In this document: positions 7,315-15,061 of the stretch, in pieces
How positions within the stretch are numbered: position 1 is the first letter of the stretch
Layout: every line of letters starts with the position of its first letter
From: Bhargavaea sp. CC-171006
Lineage (GTDB): Bacteria; Bacillota; Bacilli; Bacillales_A; Planococcaceae
Assembly (NCBI RefSeq): GCF_009761675.1
Contig: NZ_QUZH01000015.1
Coordinates: 62,001-126,000 of the forward strand
Length of the DNA stretch: 64,000 nt
Direction of reading: 5' to 3'
Made by a program: the position numbers and the translations under genes
Notes under the pieces: generated by a model
Database searches by the model: none
The model's input: the letters and a program-made list of their open reading frames with translations, nothing else
Told to the model about the DNA's origin: nothing

Positions 7315-8180
7315 TTTGAACTTTTCTCAAGTGACTTATGTAGCAGTTTAGCGATATATGCCTCTTCCTCATGGCTTATGCCCAGCCGGTTGTTCGTATC
7401 ATGGAGATAATGGAACAGAAACTCTGCAAAAGGCGGTGACGGGATGAGCTGGTCCTCCACCTGATGACGGACGGATGCCAGTTCTTCGATGAACGGACGG
7501 ATTGTCCGGAGTAGGTGAACGTTATTAAGCGACCGCGTCCACTGGCTGCGGAATTCCCGCTCATTCATTGTAGCCGCACGATCCAAACTTTCCGCAAGAT
7601 CTGGATCCGCACAAGTCTGGATGCAATGTGCCGCATACTTCTCTAGGAACTGGCTTGCTGCATTAGTGCTGCAAAGACCAGAACGTATCGCCTGGTGCAT
7701 CATTAGGGTAACCGCCGCTGCGCGGTCCGTGCCTCCCAAAAGTTCATTTTCAATGACGAGAAACGCAAGATCCGTAGACCGTTTTAGAAGCAGATCGGGC
7801 CAGACAATGCCGGCCGCCGGGTTTTCTCCAAAGACCGGCTCGCGCTTATACGGTCGAACGGCAGGCTGCTGCTCGGCCATATTGTCGGACGGTAGCTGCC
7901 TTCTCCGGAGTCTCGGTTTTTCATCTTCCATCGAATGGAGCAGCAGGTTGCAGTCATGTCGGATTCGGAATCGCAGCCGCTCGGCCTCCTCATCGGATAG
8001 ACGAAAACCTGCCATAATGTGATGCCCATGATGATCTTTACGGCGAAGGTAATAGTAGTAGTGGACCTCGCCTGACAGGTCCGCTGCTAAAGGCATAACA
8101 ATCTGATGGACGACTTCGTCCAACTGATATTCATATTTAGGATAGAACCTGTATGTGTGCCATTCTTTTTCTCGCTGCAT
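7305..8180 (-). CDS. Thiopeptide-type/LanB C-terminal domain protein (split dehydratase partner)
   Basis: 291 residues from ATG 8180, six bases after GGAGG (an ATG at 8186 touches that site). N-terminal WHTYRFYPKYEYQLDEVV with VHYYYYLRRKDHHGHHIMAG matches the SpaB_C pattern (W..y.lf, FFiRY..gg.HlRlR). The C-terminal HDTNNRLGIS is the H..NNRLGI signature of the thiopeptide-type bacteriocin biosynthesis family. In LanB dehydratases this region eliminates glutamate from glutamylated Ser/Thr to give dehydroamino acids; in thiopeptide synthases a related fold performs [4+2] cyclisation. It follows the LanB-like gene by 13 bases and is probably its elimination partner. Substrate unknown. Confidence 0.75.
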   Translation of the reverse strand: MQREKEWHTYRFYPKYEYQLDEVVHQIVMPLAADLSGEVHYYYYLRRKDHHGHHIMAGFRLSDEEAERLRFRIRHDCNLLLHSMEDEKPRLRRRQLPSDNMAEQQPAVRPYKREPVFGENPAAGIVWPDLLLKRSTDLAFLVIENELLGGTDRAAAVTLMMHQAIRSGLCSTNAASQFLEKYAAHCIQTCADPDLAESLDRAATMNEREFRSQWTRSLNNVHLLRTIRPFIEELASVRHQVEDQLIPSPPFAEFLFHYLHDTNNRLGISHEEEAYIAKLLHKSLEKSSKYA

Positions 8181-8193
8181 GTTCATCCTCCAT

Positions 8194-10497
8194 TCAAACC
8201 CACTTCACAGCTACCCTGAATTCTGTGACGCAAGGCTGTCCCGAGCGCCCGATGGCATGAGCACCGCGTTCCGGAAAGACCTCGGTCAAAACCAGCAGAT
8301 CCCCCTCTGCAAAGGAGCCGGCGAACCGCCCGATCAGACGAGGGCTGCCAAAGTGAATATACCGTTCTCCATTGCCGTTGCAGGCGGCCGTCGGGAATTT
8401 AGAATCGACAACCGCAAACATGGCCTCTTGCGGGATCCCTTTTCGCACCCGCCAGTCATGCAGGCGGAGGTAATAGTCTGATTCAGACTCCCCGATTTGC
8501 TTCAGCGGAACATCATTGGCAGGAATGCGCCATTCCGCGGGTGATATGACAACCCGGCCCTCTGTCTGCCGCGGAGAGTATCCCGGACTCATTCTGCCGC
8601 TCCTGCCATTTTTGAGGTACATCCAAGGATCGACCAGCTTCAAGAAAAGCCGTACACCAACCGGCAACTGGTGAACCGGAATTTTACCGGTATAAACAGG
8701 AGCAACTGCGATTCCCTCAGGACCTAGGATAACCAAAGTATCCGATTCCGGATCATGGGCAATTTTGAGGTCAGACAGCGTCATAAAATTGCAGCCTCTA
8801 CCCGCGTACTGACGGTCAGTCGGCCAGAGCAATCTCCGTCCGTTATAGCGCTTCTCCCCGCCCGTCCAGCCTGATCCGTAAGAAAACCAGAGTGGCTCGG
8901 CAGCCGGCAGCAACTCCCGTATCCACTGTTCTTCCGCAGACTTCAATCCTTCCTGCAGGCACTCTGCGAGGATCTGGTATTCCCCCCGCTTCAATGCCTG
9001 TTCGGAACGGGCAGCCACCCGGAAGGAAAGCAGGCCGTGCGGGAGCATTTCAGTAGGGCCTAGCGGTTTCTGCACACCCTCTCCGGTAACAGCCTGGGCG
9101 GCATCTTTTTCGGCAATTACCGCTTCCTCGGTTGCCCCCAATCGGGACGTGCAATGGGTGAGGAACCCAAGGACGTCGCCACAATTGCCACCACGACCAT
9201 ACAGTTCTGTAAACCATTCAGTCATTTTTTTCACAGCACTTGAACGGACCACGGTAATATCCGACTCTTCAGCATAATCCTTCAGGTCTTCCCGGACAGT
9301 TTCGGGAAGACCTATCGGTTTTTCATTGCAGGACTGATGCTCCGAGAACCAATCACCTTCCGAGAGCCGTCCTGTCAGGCGGACCGGCAGAACCCGGTGA
9401 ATTCGCTTAACAGAGCGGACAGCCCTTCCGCGAAGTGCAGGCAGAGCAGCCGGGTTGCAACTTTCCATCTGATCAAGAAGAACTTCGAGAAAAAGAAAAC
9501 TTCTGCGGAGCCTCCTTGCCTTAGGTGAATCGATTCTTGCAACCATTGACGCAAGCCCTTTGAGCGGGCACATTTCGGCCTGTTTTTCCGGCAAGACCGG
9601 CACCAGAATCTCTTTTAAGAGTAATTCTTCAAACTGCGCCTTCCCGCCCGCCCCCTTCAACGATCTAATCCAGTCTCTCTTTTTTCTGATGGCTCCTTTT
9701 TTCAAATGGCCTGTGGCCTGACCGTCAATGGGATAAATGTACTCATGAACAGTTGGGATACCGTTGACTTCGATACCATCAGCGACCAACAATCCGGCCT
9801 TCCCGTTCTGAAAGATCAGACCGTCGTTCACTTTGAATGAAAAACCTTCGTTTAGCCTGTCGTCGCATGCCATTGCATTTGTCCAGAGAGCAATAAGCTG
9901 TTGCCGGATGTGCACTTGGGGAAGAACCTCTGCTATTTCATCCGCAGCTGACTGTTCACCCAAACGGAAGCGGACCTCTGTTGTGCCCGACTCTCCGTTT
10001 TCCACGGTTGAATTGAGAAGATACCCAAGAAGAGTTTCAGAAGTTTCTTCTCGCATTCCCATATCAGTGTTAAGTAATTGTGGATGCTTTAGTGCAACTT
10101 TTCGTTGGAAAGCGGGAATTTTTGTCGCACCAAACAACTTCGCATCCGACTGTACCTTGCCCACCCGGTAGATCAACTTAAACCGTTCCAGAGCATCATC
10201 CATTTCCGTCTTTCTCTTCACCCATAGTTGTATAATCTCCCAGTCACTGTCATTAAGCTCCGGGATTTTCCGCTCCAGTTCTTCAACATTCTGCATTCCA
10301 GCCCGGTGCAGGACCCCCTCAACCGAATTCCAGGCTTCCGAAACAGCGGTTTGATGACGGGAAAGTCGCTGAACCAAGTTCATCGAAGCGGAAAGGACGA
10401 GGGAATCGATGACTGAAGCCGGCAGATCATGTACCTGCGCAATGGCAACTTCTGATAAGTGGACGGAAGTTTTGGTTCGGTTCATTTTCAGGTTCAT
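8194..10497 (-). CDS. Divergent LanB-type (lantibiotic dehydratase N-terminal) protein
   Basis: About 767 residues from ATG 10497 (AAAGGA 9 bases upstream); longer starts run into the opposing regulator gene. The C-terminal third follows the LanB glutamylation-domain pattern: LKIAHDPESDTLVILGPEG, then GRVVISPAEWRIPAND, then LRLHDWRVRKGIPQEAMFAV. The N-terminal hallmark seen in the other LanB of this window (MKTSPFSYLTK) is not recognisable, so it is a diverged member. LanB proteins transfer glutamate from Glu-tRNA to Ser/Thr of a precursor peptide. No precursor-like gene lies next to it. Divergent from the PlcR-type regulator, with which it shares a control region. Confidence 0.7.
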   Translation of the reverse strand: MNLKMNRTKTSVHLSEVAIAQVHDLPASVIDSLVLSASMNLVQRLSRHQTAVSEAWNSVEGVLHRAGMQNVEELERKIPELNDSDWEIIQLWVKRKTEMDDALERFKLIYRVGKVQSDAKLFGATKIPAFQRKVALKHPQLLNTDMGMREETSETLLGYLLNSTVENGESGTTEVRFRLGEQSAADEIAEVLPQVHIRQQLIALWTNAMACDDRLNEGFSFKVNDGLIFQNGKAGLLVADGIEVNGIPTVHEYIYPIDGQATGHLKKGAIRKKRDWIRSLKGAGGKAQFEELLLKEILVPVLPEKQAEMCPLKGLASMVARIDSPKARRLRRSFLFLEVLLDQMESCNPAALPALRGRAVRSVKRIHRVLPVRLTGRLSEGDWFSEHQSCNEKPIGLPETVREDLKDYAEESDITVVRSSAVKKMTEWFTELYGRGGNCGDVLGFLTHCTSRLGATEEAVIAEKDAAQAVTGEGVQKPLGPTEMLPHGLLSFRVAARSEQALKRGEYQILAECLQEGLKSAEEQWIRELLPAAEPLWFSYGSGWTGGEKRYNGRRLLWPTDRQYAGRGCNFMTLSDLKIAHDPESDTLVILGPEGIAVAPVYTGKIPVHQLPVGVRLFLKLVDPWMYLKNGRSGRMSPGYSPRQTEGRVVISPAEWRIPANDVPLKQIGESESDYYLRLHDWRVRKGIPQEAMFAVVDSKFPTAACNGNGERYIHFGSPRLIGRFAGSFAEGDLLVLTEVFPERGAHAIGRSGQPCVTEFRVAVKWV

Positions 10498-10521
10498 CTT
10501 CCTCAATCCTTTCTTCTTGTC

Positions 10522-10574
10522 TTGGACAGCAAACGTATTTTCGTATAATGTTGACAAACTGCGGAAATTTTCCG
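10522..10574 (+). promoter_or_regulatory. Divergent control region: promoter of the PlcR-type gene with a 13-bp palindrome
   Basis: TTGGAC at 10522-10527 and TATAAT at 10544-10549 have 16-base spacing and face the regulator. A second TTGACA lies at 10551. The perfect palindrome CGGAAA-T-TTTCCG (10562-10574) sits just past the likely start site and about 65 bases before the LanB start on the other strand. It could be an operator for either direction; the binding protein is unknown. Confidence 0.5.
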
Positions 10575-10635
10575 TTACTATAGAGACAGGACAGCCGGTA
10601 TCCGACTGGACCATTTGCCAAAAGGGTGATGGACA

Positions 10636-11517
10636 ATGAATCAGGTTCGCCTCGGAATGGAAATCCGGAAATGGCGTAAAATCCGCAAGATGACCCAAAA
10701 ACAACTGGCAGACGGCATCTGCAACCAATCCGAGATCAGCCGCCTGGAAAAAGGTGACTCGTACCCGAGTATTGATACACTGCAAGCCATTTCTATGAAA
10801 TTAAAGCTTCCGCTTTCATATTTCTTTGAAGTCCTAATTCATGATGATTTCGAAGAAAAAGAAAAAATGCTGGATGATGTAAAAAATTATTCAGCGAAAA
10901 AAGATTATGAAGGACTATACCAATACACTCAGTCATTGTTAAATAGCGGTAAGTTCCTCCACCCGGAGCTAAAGACATATCTTGAGTCTTATTATTTCGT
11001 CAGCCTCTACTATTTAAAAAAACAAGATTATCGTTATTGTGTAACAGAACTGTATAGACTGACAGGTGTAAAAATAACCGGCATGGATATTCTTTTAAAA
11101 ACTCGTATTAAGAATGCTATTGCAATCATTCTTGCAGAAAACAACAAGTTTGATGAGAGCATGAAAATCTTTGACGAAATCCTTCAAGAGCAGGTAGCTG
11201 CCGATGAATATGAAGTAATGAAAATAACAATTCTGTACAATGTCGGTAAATTGCTGTATTCACAAGAGAAATACGAGAAAGCCTTTGAGATTACAGAACA
11301 GGGAATTCGTCTGTCAATAGCTCAGCGTGAGATGTCCGTGTTAGGCCAGCTCTACTACCAAAAAGGTTCAATCCTTGAGAAACTCGGCCATTCCGCTTCC
11401 GAAATCTCGGAGAACTACCAAAAGGCGCTGTTCTTCTTTGACCTCCTGGGTCTCGATTACTACAAGAAGATCTTGCAGGAATATAAGATGCAGTACCTGG
11501 CGGCAGGGAGTGTCTGA
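10636..11517 (+). CDS. PlcR-type RRNPP quorum-sensing regulator (HTH plus TPR repeats)
   Basis: 293 residues. An N-terminal XRE helix-turn-helix (RKMTQKQLADGICNQSEISR, then EKGDSYPSIDTLQ) is followed by TPR-like helical repeats. The resemblance to B. cereus PlcR (285 residues) is strong by eye along the whole chain, e.g. FYEVLI/FFEVLI after the HTH, the spaced YC.TELYRL, and near the end GQLYYQKGSILEKLG with QKALFFFDLL. PlcR activates target promoters at TATGNAN4TNCATA when bound to processed PapR peptide; a box and a PapR-like gene lie at 7.1-7.3 kb. The gene is visibly more AT-rich than its neighbours, consistent with horizontal transfer. Start follows AAGGGTGA. Confidence 0.85.
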   Translation: MNQVRLGMEIRKWRKIRKMTQKQLADGICNQSEISRLEKGDSYPSIDTLQAISMKLKLPLSYFFEVLIHDDFEEKEKMLDDVKNYSAKKDYEGLYQYTQSLLNSGKFLHPELKTYLESYYFVSLYYLKKQDYRYCVTELYRLTGVKITGMDILLKTRIKNAIAIILAENNKFDESMKIFDEILQEQVAADEYEVMKITILYNVGKLLYSQEKYEKAFEITEQGIRLSIAQREMSVLGQLYYQKGSILEKLGHSASEISENYQKALFFFDLLGLDYYKKILQEYKMQYLAAGSV

Positions 11518-11559
11518 ATCTTTCCTACCTACTACTCTACACAGTTTTTAGCAACAGAA

Positions 11560-11577
11560 ATATGCACTTACGCATAT
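11560..11577. promoter_or_regulatory. Second PlcR-box-like palindrome
   Basis: ATATGCACTTACGCATAT is a perfect inverted repeat (ATATGC-N6-GCATAT) and matches the PlcR consensus at all but one position. It lies 43 bases after the regulator stop, in front of no recognisable gene, so its target is unclear. Confidence 0.45.
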
Positions 11578-11612
11578 CGACGGTTTTTTTGGTTTTTCTT
11601 TCGGAAACGAGG

Positions 11613-11661
11613 AAAAACGGCTGCTTTCCGCCTATGGTATTGGGCGGAAGCAGCCGTTTTT
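11613..11661. terminator. Bidirectional terminator between the PlcR-type gene and glsA
   Basis: AAAAACGGCTGCTTTCCGCC at 11613-11632 pairs with GGCGGAAGCAGCCGTTTTT ending at 11661, a long stem with T-runs on both strands. Confidence 0.9.
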
Positions 11662-11668
11662 CGGTTTG

Positions 11669-12598
11669 TCAGAACATGCTGAGGTCGTATTTTTTGGACA
11701 TTTTCTCCATCAGGTCCCAGCCGGCGACACTGTTGCCCCTGTCGTCGAGCGCCGGACCGAAGATGCCGATGCCGCAGCGTTGCGGGACGGAGGCCATGAT
11801 GCCGCCGGATACGCCGGATTTGGCCGGGACGCCGACGCGGATGGCGAATTCTCCGGAGGCGTTGTACATACCGCAGGTGACCATAAAGGTTTTGCAGATG
11901 CTGGCGACCCTCGGGGGCAAAATCATCTCACCGGTGGCCGGGTGCTTGCCGTCCATCGCAAGAAGCAGGCCGACTTTGGCGAGGTCGACGCAATTCATCT
12001 CGATTGCGCATTGTTTCGTGTAGAGTTCGATGACTTCATCGACTTCATCCTCGATGACGCTGTGCTGTTTCAGGTAGTAGGCCATCGAGCGGTTCAGGTC
12101 GGCCGTTTCGAGCTCGGACTGGGCCACTTCCTCGTTGTAGCCGATGCCTTCCTCACCGATGATGAGTTCAGTAAGGTGGATCAGCCGCCCGAGCCGTTCT
12201 TCGACACTTTCTCCCTTGATCATCGACGAGACGGCAAGGGCACCGGCGTTGATCATCGGGTTGAGCGGTTTGTGCGGGGCGATCGTCTCGAGCTTGATGA
12301 TCGAGTTGAACGGGTCTCCTGTCGGTTCCATGCCGACGCGCTGAAACACGTATTCTTCCCCGTTGTCCAGGAGGGCAAGCGCGAGGGCGATCACTTTCGA
12401 GATACTTTGGAGCGTTGATTTGGTCTCAACGTCCCCGGCTGAGTAGCAGCTACCGTCCGGGAACGCCATCGCAACGGAGAGCGAGCTGAGATCCGCCTTT
12501 GCCAATGCGGGGATATAGTCGGCGACCATCCCCTCAATCGTATGTACTCTCGACTCCTGCACGAGCTGGTACAGTTCCTCGTCCGAACGGCAATCCAT
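11669..12598 (-). CDS. glsA: Glutaminase (serine-dependent, GlsA type)
   Basis: About 309 residues. The active-site S-x-x-K is in the segment KSTLQSISKVIALALAL, and MINAGALAVSSM, NPMINAG and the C-terminal KSGVSGGIMASVPQ are family landmarks of the beta-lactamase-like glutaminases. It hydrolyses glutamine to glutamate and ammonia in the cytosol. ATG 12598 is 8 bases after AAAGGAG; the GTG at 12607 overlaps that site. Single-gene unit with its own terminator. Confidence 0.96.
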   Translation of the reverse strand: MDCRSDEELYQLVQESRVHTIEGMVADYIPALAKADLSSLSVAMAFPDGSCYSAGDVETKSTLQSISKVIALALALLDNGEEYVFQRVGMEPTGDPFNSIIKLETIAPHKPLNPMINAGALAVSSMIKGESVEERLGRLIHLTELIIGEEGIGYNEEVAQSELETADLNRSMAYYLKQHSVIEDEVDEVIELYTKQCAIEMNCVDLAKVGLLLAMDGKHPATGEMILPPRVASICKTFMVTCGMYNASGEFAIRVGVPAKSGVSGGIMASVPQRCGIGIFGPALDDRGNSVAGWDLMEKMSKKYDLSMF

Positions 12599-12671
12599 AT
12601 GATTCACTCCTTTAAAATTGACATCCTGCCGACAGTTTACCCTTTCCGGTCCCCATCAAGCCAGCCGTTCA

Positions 12672-12700
12672 TTGCCGGCTGCGCAACCCGATGATATAAT
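12672..12700 (+). promoter_or_regulatory. Promoter of the 31-residue membrane peptide gene
   Basis: TTGCCG (12672-12677) and TATAAT (12695-12700) are spaced by 17 bases, 35 bases before the start codon. Confidence 0.65.
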
Positions 12701-12735
12701 GAAGCTGAATTGCCTGCAAAGGAGTGGAGACTGAC

Positions 12736-12831
12736 ATGTGGTTCGTTATCATTCTGGCTATTTTATTCGGATTCATCGCGATCGGTACGATTGCAGGCCT
12801 CGTCCTGACTTTCACGGGCAGCAACGACTAA
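12736..12831 (+). CDS. Single-helix membrane micropeptide
   Basis: 31 residues: MWFVIILAILFGFIAIGTIA, then GLVLTFTGSND. It is one hydrophobic helix with a short polar tail. Support for a real gene: a good promoter, AAAGGAG at suitable spacing before ATG 12736, and a long terminator immediately after the stop. No family is recognised; it could be a small membrane-protein modulator or a remnant. Confidence 0.65.
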   Translation: MWFVIILAILFGFIAIGTIAGLVLTFTGSND

Positions 12832-12840
12832 TACCGGCTT

Positions 12841-12895
12841 AAAAAGGGACTGTTCCGCGCATCGGCTTACGCCGGTTTGCGGAACAGTCCCTTTT
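12841..12895. terminator. Long bidirectional terminator
   Basis: AAAAAGGGACTGTTCCGC pairs with GCGGAACAGTCCCTTTT; T-runs on both strands serve the micropeptide gene and the facing M15 peptidase gene. Confidence 0.9.
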
Positions 12896-13450
12896 CTATT
12901 CGATTTCTTCAGCCAGGACCTCATAACTGTCGGTGTCCTCCGGCCGCCAGCCGGCATCCAGTTCGGAAGTCGACAGGCCAAACGTCATCTGCAGATGGGG
13001 ATAGTCCTTGAAGCCGTTCCAGTCGCCGCCCCATTCAAAACCGAGTTCCTTGGCGATATCCGCGACTTCGAACCAGTCGCTGCTGCCGTTGCCGTTGCCG
13101 TCGTACCCGGTGTCCCAGACCAGACGGCCTTCCTTCGTCCGGATTGCGTAGTCGATCGCGAGCCCGAAGTTATGGTATGACTGGCCGCCCCTTGCATGGG
13201 TGACGACGGGGCCGTAAGCGGTTCGCCCCTGTTCATAGAGCTGTTCCTGCTCCTCATGGGAACGGAAGCCATCGGTGATTTCGATGCGGATTCCCCGCTC
13301 CGCAGCCAGGCCGGCAAGCTGCTCCGCCTTCTGCCCGACAATCGGATGGAGGCCTTCCGGAAGCGGGCGCGTCTCCAGTTCTTCGCGAAAATCAAGTTCG
13401 CGCTGGACAAAGGTCCACACCCCGGCCGCCACAAGCCCGGCAATCACCAT
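12896..13450 (-). CDS. Membrane-anchored M15-family peptidoglycan peptidase
   Basis: The zinc-binding frame of M15 L-alanyl-D-glutamate / D,D-carboxypeptidases is complete: ITDGFRSHEEQEQLYEQGRT, SYHNFGLAIDYAI (His and Asp ligands) and HLQMT. It would trim wall peptides outside the membrane. The annotated ATG (13450) has no ribosome site and begins within the membrane helix. The open frame continues upstream through IGQRKRKKTHPAVLAGKVAG, which supplies the positive residues expected before an N-in helix, and AAGGGAGG lies 8 bases before an ATC codon at 13510. The true start is therefore probably at or near 13510 with a non-standard codon, unless there is a sequence error. Confidence 0.85.
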   Translation of the reverse strand: MVIAGLVAAGVWTFVQRELDFREELETRPLPEGLHPIVGQKAEQLAGLAAERGIRIEITDGFRSHEEQEQLYEQGRTAYGPVVTHARGGQSYHNFGLAIDYAIRTKEGRLVWDTGYDGNGNGSSDWFEVADIAKELGFEWGGDWNGFKDYPHLQMTFGLSTSELDAGWRPEDTDSYEVLAEEIE

Positions 13451-13535
13451 GCCGGCGACTTTGCCGGCCAGTACGGCAGGATGTGTTTTCTTCCTTTTTC
13501 TCTGTCCGATTCCGAAAGCCTCCCTTCGTTATGAC

Positions 13536-14330
13536 TTATGCCCCGGTGTCCGCGTGCCGGACAACCGGCCGGCTGACAGGGGTCCATTTCTTCACTTTCT
13601 CTTCAAAATCATGGACGTCACCCGTTGTGCAAAAAACGTGCTCACCTTCCGGCACATCCGCCAGTTGACCGCTGTCCCTCAGGACTTCCGCAGCCTGGGC
13701 TACCGTGGCCCTGGCCGGGTCGACCAAGTTCACATCGCCCTTCCATACTTCGCGGATCTGCTGTTCGGCAAGCGGGTAGTGTGTACAGCCCATTACAAGC
13801 GTGTCCACCCGTTTTTTCCGAAGCGGCCCCAGGTACTCTTCCAAGGCATCTTTGATCGCTTCCTCCGAAGTATGCTCGTTCTCGAGATAAGAGACCAGTT
13901 TCGGGCAGGCCTGTTCATGAACTTCCAGGCCTTCCCTGTTTGCTTGGATGTTTTTCCGGTACATATGGGATTCGACCGTCCTTTGGGTGGCAATGACGCC
14001 AACACGGCGGTTCAGCGTGGTATGGGCCGCCACCTCTGCACCCGGCTCGATGACACCGATGACGGGAACGTCCATCCTCGCTTTGAGCTCATCCAGCATC
14101 AGCGCCGAAGCTGTATTGCATGCGACAATGAGCATCTTGAGCTCGAACTGCTCCAGAAAACGGATGACGCCGAAAACGAGTTTTTTGATCTCTTCCGGGC
14201 TTTTGTTTCCGTACGGGCAGTTCCCGTGGTCGCCAACATAGACGATCCGCTCATCGGGCAGCCTGCCGAACAGCACATTGGCGACGGTCAGCCCGCCGCT
14301 GCCGGAGTCGATAATCGCTATTCTTTTCAT
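13536..14330 (-). CDS. racE: Glutamate racemase
   Basis: 264 residues with the two catalytic cysteine motifs of MurI/RacE: MLIVACNTASALM and TLVMGCTHYPLAEQ, plus the N-terminal IIDSGSGGLTVA. It interconverts L- and D-glutamate to supply D-Glu for peptidoglycan. GAGGG precedes ATG 14330 at 8 bases. It lies directly upstream of the M15 peptidase on the same strand. RacE versus MurI naming cannot be decided from sequence alone. Confidence 0.95.
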   Translation of the reverse strand: MKRIAIIDSGSGGLTVANVLFGRLPDERIVYVGDHGNCPYGNKSPEEIKKLVFGVIRFLEQFELKMLIVACNTASALMLDELKARMDVPVIGVIEPGAEVAAHTTLNRRVGVIATQRTVESHMYRKNIQANREGLEVHEQACPKLVSYLENEHTSEEAIKDALEEYLGPLRKKRVDTLVMGCTHYPLAEQQIREVWKGDVNLVDPARATVAQAAEVLRDSGQLADVPEGEHVFCTTGDVHDFEEKVKKWTPVSRPVVRHADTGA

Positions 14331-14544
14331 ATTATTAACCCTCTAACCTGTCGCTTCACTGATCACAGGAAGCAAAATAGAATGATCCTTCCATTGTAAC
14401 TTATCTGGCGCCATTTTGGTTCCCTGAAAAAATTGGACATAACATAATTGAACATTTTTAATCGATAGTGATAAAAAAAGTATATATACATATAAATGGG
14501 ATAACACCTTTATTTTAACTTAAAATCAAAAAAGGAGTTAAACC

Positions 14545-15003
14545 ATGGCTTTTTTAGATAAACTCTCAAAATTCTTTGCAAGAGAAATTGCGAAAGAGGT
14601 TTTAAAATCACCAGAGCAAAAAGAGCATGAAAGAAGGCAAAAAGAAGCTAATATTTCAGGAAAAGAATTAGGTGTTAACTTAGAATTTATCGGTAAAATG
14701 ACGCAAGAAGAATACGAAAGAACAGTGATTAATGAAGAGAAGGATTATGAAAATATATTTAATAGAGTTGATATGGAATGTAAACGTATTTGTGATCGTA
14801 TATATGACCTATATACAGACTATCTAAATGGAGAATTACCAAAGATTGAACTACTTGAGAATATCCATGTAGCTAAAACCGAAGTGATAGAGTTGAAAGA
14901 TTTAGCAATGGATAAGAACGGACACAATATCAGTATTATTGCATCGACAATTATACCTGCGAAAAAATGGCTAGAAGAAGTGGAAGAGAAAATCAGAAGA
15001 TAA
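14545..15003 (+). CDS. Hypothetical AT-rich protein, probable recent arrival
   Basis: 152 residues, highly charged and helical (KSPEQKEHERRQKEANISGK, ERTVINEEKDYENIF, and a C-terminal ASTIIPAKKWLEEVEEKI). No family recognised. Start follows AAAAAAGGAG. The gene and its upstream 150 bases are strikingly AT-rich compared with the flanking GC-rich genes, and codon choice differs (AAA, TTA, ATA common), indicating horizontal acquisition. Ends before a clean terminator. No mobile-element gene or direct repeat is seen next to it. Confidence 0.7.
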   Translation: MAFLDKLSKFFAREIAKEVLKSPEQKEHERRQKEANISGKELGVNLEFIGKMTQEEYERTVINEEKDYENIFNRVDMECKRICDRIYDLYTDYLNGELPKIELLENIHVAKTEVIELKDLAMDKNGHNISIIASTIIPAKKWLEEVEEKIRR

Positions 15004-15030
15004 AACTTCGCTTTATGGTAATTGTGCAAA

Positions 15031-15055
15031 GCCCTCTCCAACTATCGGAGAGGGC
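15031..15055. terminator. Terminator after the AT-rich gene
   Basis: GCCCTCTCC at 15031-15039 pairs perfectly with GGAGAGGGC at 15047-15055 over a 7-base loop. The flanking T-run is weak on both sides. Confidence 0.65.
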
Positions 15056-15061
15056 GATTTG

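Noticed and set aside
11562-12023. Plus-strand frame starting at the second PlcR-like box
   Set aside because: Runs through a strong terminator and then antisense to glsA; no ribosome site.
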